Source: JABCPE02 sp963520375 | GTDB taxonomy: Bacteria > Bacteroidota > Bacteroidia > Flavobacteriales > Weeksellaceae | Reading direction: 5' to 3' | DNA length: 16,525 nucleotides | Assembly: GCA_963520375.1 (NCBI GenBank) | Contig: CAUQQF010000029.1 | Coordinates: forward strand, 1 to 16,525 | Shown here: one piece after another, positions 12,542 through 16,525 of the stretch | How the letters are laid out: every line of letters starts with the position of its first letter | Position numbering within the stretch: the first letter of the stretch is position 1 | Notes under the pieces: generated by a model | Databases searched by the model: none | Told to the model about the DNA's origin: nothing | The model's input: the letters and a program-made list of their open reading frames with translations, nothing else | Position numbers and translations under genes: made by a program

Positions 12542-12572
12542 AAATTTAAATTGTTTTCAAGAATTTAAATTT
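12542..12572 (-). repeat. AT-only inverted repeat at the end of the 112-residue gene
   Basis: AAATTTAAATT (12542-12552) and AATTTAAATTT (12562-12572) form an 11-bp stem around a 9-nt loop and overlap the stop codon at 12565. It has no G-C pairs in the stem, so it would be a poor terminator; it may instead be a protein site. Confidence 0.45.
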
Positions 12573-12903
12573 CATATTTACGCTCGTGAAAGTATTCATA
12601 AGTACTGGCTTCTAATTCGCCACAATCAGAAATAAGATTGCCTTCTTCATCGTATATTTTGTAAGTCTGCTGGGTGTCGCCTATGGAGCTTTCACCATCT
12701 AATCCTAATAAAATGCTGTAAAACACATCTGTCAAAAGCGTGTCTATCACTATTTTTAGCTGTTCTTGCTGAGTATTACTGAGTGACATTTCTTTTATTT
12801 TAGCATTTACAGCGCTGGGGTATTGGGACTGCTCTTCAAAGCAGGATTTTAGAAAATTTAGTTTTTCGATATAAAAATTCTTTGCAAATTCATCTGAGGT
12901 CAT
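12565..12903 (-). CDS. Uncharacterised small protein of the immunity-like array
   Basis: The 112-residue protein is helical in its first half (EFAKNFYIEKLNFLKSCFEE) and then has the stretch DVFYSILLGLDGESSIGDTQ, YKIYDEEGNLISD, and a closing EYFHERKYEI. I recall similar small proteins with an F-Y-x-x-L-x-G-x-D-G-x-x-x-I-G core near polymorphic toxin loci but cannot name a family. No signal or membrane segment. It starts 7 nt after the stop of the 184-residue gene, so the two are one transcript downstream of the LuxR regulator. Confidence 0.68.
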   Translation of the reverse strand: MTSDEFAKNFYIEKLNFLKSCFEEQSQYPSAVNAKIKEMSLSNTQQEQLKIVIDTLLTDVFYSILLGLDGESSIGDTQQTYKIYDEEGNLISDCGELEASTYEYFHERKYEI

Positions 12904-12910
12904 AATCTTA

Positions 12911-13465
12911 TCATTTAAACGATTCCTTTTTCAACTCTGGACAAAGTCTGCCTTGTACAGCCTTGCGTATTTGGGTAAATTGTTCAGGGGCTAACTTTAA
13001 GATGGCATAGAGCAGCTTCCTGTGAAAAGAATAATGATGATTATACTCCATATAAGGCAGGGAGAGACTGAAAGCCTTCTGTAAAGTAGCTACATTCGAG
13101 GCATTGCCATAGGATTCAATCATATCCACAAGATCTTCGTGACTGTGATGCCAATCTTCCAAAAGCAAGTTTTCATACTGGGACAACAACTTTTTATCTT
13201 CACCCAATGCTCCTGCAAGAATGATAGCACACTCTATACGGCTAGCATTTTTATGAGTAATGGCATCATTTAGATAAGTTTTGAGCAAATCTATAAGAGT
13301 AGAACCTTCAAGCATTTGTTCTATATAATAAGGAAGGTGATTGACTTGAATTTCATTGTCCAAAAGGCGATCGGTAAGGGCATCAAGTTCGCTAAAATTA
13401 TACATAGTAATCTGTTTATGAGTTAAGTAAAACTCTCTGGCATTGTCATTCACCTGAATTTTCAA
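12911..13465 (-). CDS. Helical (HEAT-like) immunity-type protein
   Basis: The 184-residue frame starts at a TTG (13465); an ATG at codon 21 (13405) is a good alternative and begins just before the clear helical part (MYNFSELDALTDRLL). Helix pairs such as RIECAIILAGALGEDKKLL and HEDLVDMIESYGNASNVATL have the texture of HEAT-type repeats, which are used by several immunity families. It has no signal peptide. With the TTG start it lies 19 nt after the LuxR stop, with no terminator between, so it may be read from the luxR promoter. An immunity function is inferred from context and fold texture. Confidence 0.65.
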   Translation of the reverse strand: MKIQVNDNAREFYLTHKQITMYNFSELDALTDRLLDNEIQVNHLPYYIEQMLEGSTLIDLLKTYLNDAITHKNASRIECAIILAGALGEDKKLLSQYENLLLEDWHHSHEDLVDMIESYGNASNVATLQKAFSLSLPYMEYNHHYSFHRKLLYAILKLAPEQFTQIRKAVQGRLCPELKKESFK

Positions 13466-13484
13466 AATACAAATTAGGACTCAA

Positions 13485-14126
13485 TTATCTTATGGCTTCT
13501 ATGATATTATCCACTTTTAGTTTTTCGAGGATATTCTGTCTGTGGCGGTTTACGGTATGTACGCTGATATTCAGTTTTTTGGATATTTCTTTGCTTAACA
13601 TCCCTTCTTTGGCAAGGGCGAGAACTTCTCTCTCTCGCGGAGTGAGTAGGGTGTCGGCGGCGCTTTCAATTGCGAAAGGCACTATCTCATCAGTGAGACA
13701 ATTTTTTACCTGAAAACGCACAGAAGTGTTTGCCGATTGTTCAGGAGCGAGGTCTATGATACCCATTGCTAGGAAATTATCATCTCTGAATGCCAATATA
13801 CGCATTTGGTAAATCATTCGTACATATTTCCCTTTTTCCAATACTCTCAGCTCATAGATGTATTTGTAAGTCAGTTTTTCCTCCTCAGGGAGTGTATCCA
13901 AAAGTTCCCATACTTTTTTATCAATTCTTTTTACCACCTCTAAATCATCGGGATGTACTAATTTCTCAATATCAAGCTCTTGAGGTGCATCTATATATTC
14001 GGTTACATAATAGTAATGCCCGAATCTATCTGACAGAAAAACCGCGAAACTTCCTGCTTGTTCCAAGATTTTCATATAGGGAAGGTGTTCCTGTGCGATT
14101 TCCTCTATGCTTTTATCAGTTTTCAT
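13485..14126 (-). CDS. PAS-LuxR transcription regulator
   Basis: The 213-residue protein has a PAS-like sensor at about 20-125 (FAVFLSDRFGHYYYVTEYID, LVHPDDLEVV, YVRMIYQMRILAF, LAMGIIDLAPE) and a LuxR-type HTH at 160-213 (LTPREREVLALAKEGMLSKE, then SVHTVNRHRQNILEKL). There is no receiver domain with a phospho-acceptor, so it is not a standard response regulator; the PAS fold may bind a ligand or partner. It is divergent from the CPBP protease gene and upstream of two immunity-type genes on the same strand with a 19-bp gap, so it may control either side. A single conserved HPDD follows the PAS core, as is typical. Confidence 0.88.
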   Translation of the reverse strand: MKTDKSIEEIAQEHLPYMKILEQAGSFAVFLSDRFGHYYYVTEYIDAPQELDIEKLVHPDDLEVVKRIDKKVWELLDTLPEEEKLTYKYIYELRVLEKGKYVRMIYQMRILAFRDDNFLAMGIIDLAPEQSANTSVRFQVKNCLTDEIVPFAIESAADTLLTPREREVLALAKEGMLSKEISKKLNISVHTVNRHRQNILEKLKVDNIIEAIR

Positions 14127-14217
14127 CTTTAAAAATGGTTATTATTCAGTATTGGAGAAGGATACTTGTTGAAATAATTTTACACCAAAATTATATAAAT
14201 ATTTTTAAAGATGAAAA
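14120..14217. repeat. 17-bp inverted repeat enclosing the luxR/CPBP intergenic region
   Basis: TTTTCATCTTTAAAAAT (14120-14136) is the exact complement of 14201-14217, with 64 bp between. Each arm includes one of the two divergent start codons (CAT at 14124-14126, ATG at 14211-14213). It may be a symmetric regulatory site or the ends of an invertible segment. Confidence 0.75.
14186..14193 (-). promoter_or_regulatory. Possible -7 box of luxR
   Basis: The minus strand reads TAATTTTG, matching TAnnTTTG, about 60 nt before the luxR ATG. A TTG lies 26 nt upstream inside the CPBP start, so spacing is long. It sits between the arms of the inverted repeat. Confidence 0.35.
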
Positions 14218-15080
14218 ATCAAACGCGAACAATTCGGAATTTATGTATTTTTATTCTCATAGCCCTCAGTTGTGGCTGGCTGGGCGTATGGATAGATTCT
14301 CTTACGGGAGAAACAACAGGCGATTTCAGCGATACCAGCAATGGCACTAGCGGAATGGGTATTTTTATAGCTGCTCCTGTGGTGGCTTGGATAGTTTTGC
14401 GCGCTTTTATGGGCGATGGTTGGCGTGATGCAGGATTGCGTCCACTTATCAAGAAAAACCTGCATTGGTATGGTGTGGCTACTCTTATTTATCCTGTGGT
14501 GATTGCCCTTACCCTGCTTATAGGAGAGCTTTTTGGGTGGTTGAAAGTTCAAATCCGTTGGGCAGACTACCTCGGTGGTTTTGGTATTTTTGTATTGGCG
14601 GAATTTATAAAGAATTTCTTTGAAGAATCGTCTTGGCGAGGGTATCTTACGGCTCGTTTGCTCAGTTTGAAGATTAAAGATGTGTGGCTCTATCTCATCG
14701 TGGGAGTAGTGTGGTGCTCGTGGCATTGGCCTTATTTCTTTTATTTTCTAAAGCCAGAACAGCTATTTGCAGTTTTTCCTTATGACAAGGTGACTTTCTG
14801 TATAATGGCATTGGTGTGTTGCACTTCGTGGACAGTGATGTATACCGAACTTTTCCGCCTTACAAAGTCGATATGGGCTGGGGTGTGGATGCATGCCATA
14901 GAGGATGCCACTATCAACAGCCTGATATATGATAAACATATCCTTATAGAAATAGGGAAAGAAATTCTCATTTCGCCCGTTTCAGGGATTATTCCTTGTC
15001 TGTTGTATCTTGGCGTTGGTTTATGGCTGAGAAGAATTAGAATCAATACTCAGCAAGTTAATGATGAATCAAATTTTTAG
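14211..15080 (+). CDS. CPBP-family intramembrane glutamic endopeptidase
   Basis: The 289-residue protein has about seven or eight hydrophobic segments and the three motifs of the CAAX/Rce1-type (Abi) proteases: EESSWR (E138, E139, R143), WCSWH (W168, H172; Phe is more usual at the first position) and HAIED (H228, D232). These residues form the active site inside the membrane. Bacterial members have been linked to bacteriocin self-immunity and to peptide or anchor processing; the substrate here is unknown. The gene is divergent from the PAS-LuxR regulator with mirrored start regions. A self-immunity role would fit the neighbouring array but is not shown. Confidence 0.88.
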   Translation: MKNQTRTIRNLCIFILIALSCGWLGVWIDSLTGETTGDFSDTSNGTSGMGIFIAAPVVAWIVLRAFMGDGWRDAGLRPLIKKNLHWYGVATLIYPVVIALTLLIGELFGWLKVQIRWADYLGGFGIFVLAEFIKNFFEESSWRGYLTARLLSLKIKDVWLYLIVGVVWCSWHWPYFFYFLKPEQLFAVFPYDKVTFCIMALVCCTSWTVMYTELFRLTKSIWAGVWMHAIEDATINSLIYDKHILIEIGKEILISPVSGIIPCLLYLGVGLWLRRIRINTQQVNDESNF

Positions 15081-15161
15081 TTCTTTCAAAATAAAATGAA
15101 GCATGAATTTAAAGGAAAAAAAGACAATGCAAAATTATTAAAACTGAATAACAAAAAGCAT

Positions 15162-15169
15162 TATCTTTG
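15162..15169 (+). promoter_or_regulatory. -7 box for the secreted coiled-coil gene
   Basis: TATCTTTG followed by C matches the Bacteroidota -7 box, 22 nt before the ATG. No TTG at correct distance. The spacer 15081-15161 shows nothing else. Confidence 0.6.
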
Positions 15170-15191
15170 CGCCCTTTAAAAATATCAAAAG

Positions 15192-15536
15192 ATGAAGAAA
15201 AGATTTTTGATAGCGGTTCTTTTTACGCTCTTTTTAGGAGGCTTTGCAGTGGCTCAAACTCAAGAAGAAAACCCAACACTTGTTCAGCTCCAATCCGAAA
15301 ATGAGAAATTGGAAAAGAAACTCGCTAAAACAATCAAACTGAAGAAAGAAGCCAAAGAATTTTTAGAAAAAAAGTATAAAGATGCTTGGTTTTCTTCTGA
15401 TGAAAATATCAGTAAAAAGCAAAGAAAATTGGCTAAAATAATTCTGCGAGGCGCCAAACGCCAAGAAAGAAAACTCAAAAGAGAATTAAAAACCCTTCAC
15501 AAACAAATAGAAAAAGCGAAGAGCCAAGAATCATGA
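15192..15536 (+). CDS. Secreted coiled-coil protein, function unknown
   Basis: The 114-residue product starts with a classical signal peptide (MKKRFLIAVLFTLFLGGFAV, likely cut after Ala21 before Gln22). The mature protein is almost one long, highly charged helix with heptad-like spacing (LVQLQSENEKLEKKLAKTIK, then KRQERKLKRELKTLHKQIEK). It has a net positive charge, no Cys and no enzyme motif. It is probably periplasmic, possibly a chaperone-like or envelope-associated protein; I know no specific family. It is a single-gene transcript with its own -7 box and a hairpin terminator after the stop. Confidence 0.75.
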   Translation: MKKRFLIAVLFTLFLGGFAVAQTQEENPTLVQLQSENEKLEKKLAKTIKLKKEAKEFLEKKYKDAWFSSDENISKKQRKLAKIILRGAKRQERKLKRELKTLHKQIEKAKSQES

Positions 15537-15545
15537 CAAAAAAGT

Positions 15546-15578
15546 CCCTGAATTTGTGTGGTGCAAGTTCAGGGTTTT
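15546..15578 (+). terminator. Terminator of the coiled-coil gene
   Basis: CCCTGAA (15546-15552) pairs with TTCAGGG (15568-15574); the stem extends inward by four pairs including one G-U, and TTTT follows. It works best on the + strand. Confidence 0.8.
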
Positions 15579-15600
15579 GCTATTCAAAAACTTAAAGTAT

Positions 15601-15948
15601 TTATTTTCTTTTTTTAGAACTTTTTGCTCTGCTGTTAAATTCGAGACAAAGTTCCAACCAAAAAACGAAATCTTCTTTCGTTTTAAATCCGCATTCTTCC
15701 ACATAGCAATAGCCCTTGAGCTCTTTTCCTCTCATTATTACGGGAAGAAAACCCAGTCGTTCGGCTATTTCTTCTGTCCGCTCAGGGTCAAATCTGCACA
15801 TCAGAACATCTTCGCCTATGTTGATGCACATCTTGTCATTCACCAAGAAAGCCAAACCACCAAACATCGTTTTTTCTTCCACTGTAATATTAGGAATTTC
15901 GGCTAAATATTCGCGGACTCTATTTGCAAGTGTTATACTATAAGCCAT
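15601..15948 (-). CDS. TfoX N-terminal domain protein
   Basis: The 115-residue protein matches the TfoX/Sxy N-terminal domain along its whole length: an opening helix, EEKTMFGGLAFLVNDKMCIN, DVLMCRFDPER, and ELKGYCYVEE. Proteobacterial TfoX also has a C-terminal domain and activates competence genes; this protein is a single-domain form of the kind widespread in Bacteroidota, where its role is not known. It has a Lys-rich tail (SRAKSSKKRK). Its ATG is 3 nt after the stop of the DinB gene, so the two are co-transcribed and probably co-translated. Confidence 0.88.
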   Translation of the reverse strand: MAYSITLANRVREYLAEIPNITVEEKTMFGGLAFLVNDKMCINIGEDVLMCRFDPERTEEIAERLGFLPVIMRGKELKGYCYVEECGFKTKEDFVFWLELCLEFNSRAKSSKKRK

Positions 15949-15951
15949 ATG

Positions 15952-16422
15952 TTAAATTTTTGAGCTAAAATAGTTTAGAGCTACTACAGTTCCCAAATGT
16001 CTCGATTCGTGCATATTGTTTACATACATTGCATCTTCTATAGTGTCTATACAAAATAAACCTACCTTAACCGTCGGAAACTCATTGAATAGCCTTGTTT
16101 GATAATCTTCTTGTAATTGATTTACTGTACTAAGTAACAATTCCTTTACTTGGTAGATTTCTCCCTTTGAAGGTGCAATCTTTTGAGGAAAGGTACCACG
16201 ATTGTATTTCTCTAAAAAATCAGTGCTGATTAGCAGTTTATTTCCACTGAGTTGATAACATAAGAATTGCTGTACAGCAATACAATGTGCTATATTCCAA
16301 AAGATATTATTAGAAAAACCTATTGGGATATAACCTAATTGTTCAGGAGTAAGATTATCTAAGTAAGTCAATAGGTTTTTGCGAATGGATAAAAGAAAAT
16401 CAAAGTGTTTTGTTTTTGTCAT
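15952..16422 (-). CDS. DinB-family putative metal-dependent protein
   Basis: The start is the ATG at 16422; the frame upstream to 16452 adds ten residues of leader-like sequence. The 156-residue protein is a four-helix-bundle DinB-type protein with the metal-binding His triad H46 (FWNIAHCIAV), H138 and H142 (NNMHESRHLGT). Related enzymes are thiol transferases or hydrolases that use a bound divalent metal and often take bacillithiol or similar thiols; here the substrate is unknown. It is the first gene of the pair with TfoX. The AT-rich leader has no clear -7 box that I can defend. Confidence 0.85.
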   Translation of the reverse strand: MTKTKHFDFLLSIRKNLLTYLDNLTPEQLGYIPIGFSNNIFWNIAHCIAVQQFLCYQLSGNKLLISTDFLEKYNRGTFPQKIAPSKGEIYQVKELLLSTVNQLQEDYQTRLFNEFPTVKVGLFCIDTIEDAMYVNNMHESRHLGTVVALNYFSSKI

Positions 16423-16472
16423 TTTTAAATACTTTTTAAAATTCGGGGGCAAAAATATGACTAATACACAAA

Positions 16473-16500
16473 AAAAATCTTGCCATAAGACAAGATTTTT
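16473..16500. terminator. Bidirectional-looking terminator at the right edge
   Basis: AAAAATCTTG (16473-16482) and CAAGATTTTT (16491-16500) form a perfect 10-bp stem with an 8-nt loop. It begins right at the stop codon of the minus-strand gene entering from the right edge, which it terminates. Confidence 0.82.
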
Positions 16501-16525
16501 ACATTTCTTTCCTGATACGACTCAG
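16499..16525 (-). CDS. Last codons of an unidentified gene (partial)
   Basis: On the minus strand the edge sequence can be read as LSRIRKEM and then TAA at 16499-16501, directly overlapping a terminator hairpin. That position is what a gene end should look like, but eight residues are not enough to name the gene, and the other frames are open over this short span as well. Confidence 0.4.
   Translation of the reverse strand: MSRIRKEM

Noticed and set aside
12564..12911. The AT-only inverted repeat at 12542-12572 as a strong terminator
   Set aside because: The stem has no G-C pair, so it is unlikely to stop transcription efficiently; kept only as a repeat.
7583..13465. A cognate toxin, Rhs, VgrG, Hcp or LXG gene within the array
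   Set aside because: All ORFs were read; none has repeats (YD), PAAR, Hcp-like, LXG or known toxin features, and none has an export signal.
13790..14350. 186-codon plus-strand ORF across luxR start and CPBP start
   Set aside because: It overlaps two well-supported genes in other frames; its sequence is rich in Tyr, Phe, His and Ser, typical of a shadow frame.
14241..14726. 161-codon minus-strand ORF within the CPBP gene
   Set aside because: Antisense to a gene with all three protease motifs; no family resemblance.
1..16525. CRISPR array, tRNA, rRNA, insertion sequence or phage genes
   Set aside because: No regularly spaced repeats, cloverleaf-like sequence, transposase motif or target-site duplication was seen by eye.

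Overview
The window looks like chromosomal DNA from a flavobacterium (Bacteroidota, most likely Weeksellaceae/Chryseobacterium-like). The evidence is the AT-rich composition, repeated Bacteroidota-type -7 boxes (TAnnTTTG, often exactly TATCTTTG), a near absence of Shine-Dalgarno sequences, and a familiar set of housekeeping genes. The genus is inference. There is no tRNA, rRNA, CRISPR array, transposase or phage gene, and no gene-free stretch longer than about 300 bases.

Left part (1-7041), mostly core genes: the 3' end of ndk; a small membrane/SHOCT gene split in two by a one-base frame change in an A7 run; a divergent small XRE regulator with an operator-like inverted repeat between them; a small lipoprotein; a PolB-type 3'-5' exonuclease followed by a SUF-associated DUF59/MIP18 protein; a small RlpA; a nucleoside MFS transporter downstream of a bifunctional-nuclease/UVR-motif protein; and an HtrA/DegP periplasmic protease. 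Strong hairpin terminators separate most units.

Middle part (7042-13465), accessory: an array of small, acidic, mostly cytosolic proteins with the look of polymorphic-toxin immunity proteins. It has a WapI-like protein on + and, on -, a helical protein, SUKH (SMI1/KNR4), two DUF2262-like proteins, a truncated SUKH, and several unrecognised proteins of the same type. No toxin, Rhs, VgrG or secretion gene is present, so this reads as an orphan immunity island. It carries a tandem duplication of about 729 bp (DUF2262 + SUKH) that left an N-terminal SUKH stub. A second duplicated N-terminal module (79-aa stub versus the start of a 370-aa protein) lies nearby. Both stubs overlap the next gene by ATGA, so 5' modules seem to be kept while 3' parts are exchanged.

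Right part (13485-16525): a PAS-LuxR regulator read towards the immunity array and divergent from a CPBP intramembrane protease, with a perfect 17-bp inverted repeat holding both start codons. Then come a secreted coiled-coil protein, a DinB-TfoX pair on -, and the last codons of an unidentified gene at the right edge.

The most interesting material is the duplicated immunity array, the mirrored luxR/CPBP start regions, and the split SHOCT gene with its likely operator.
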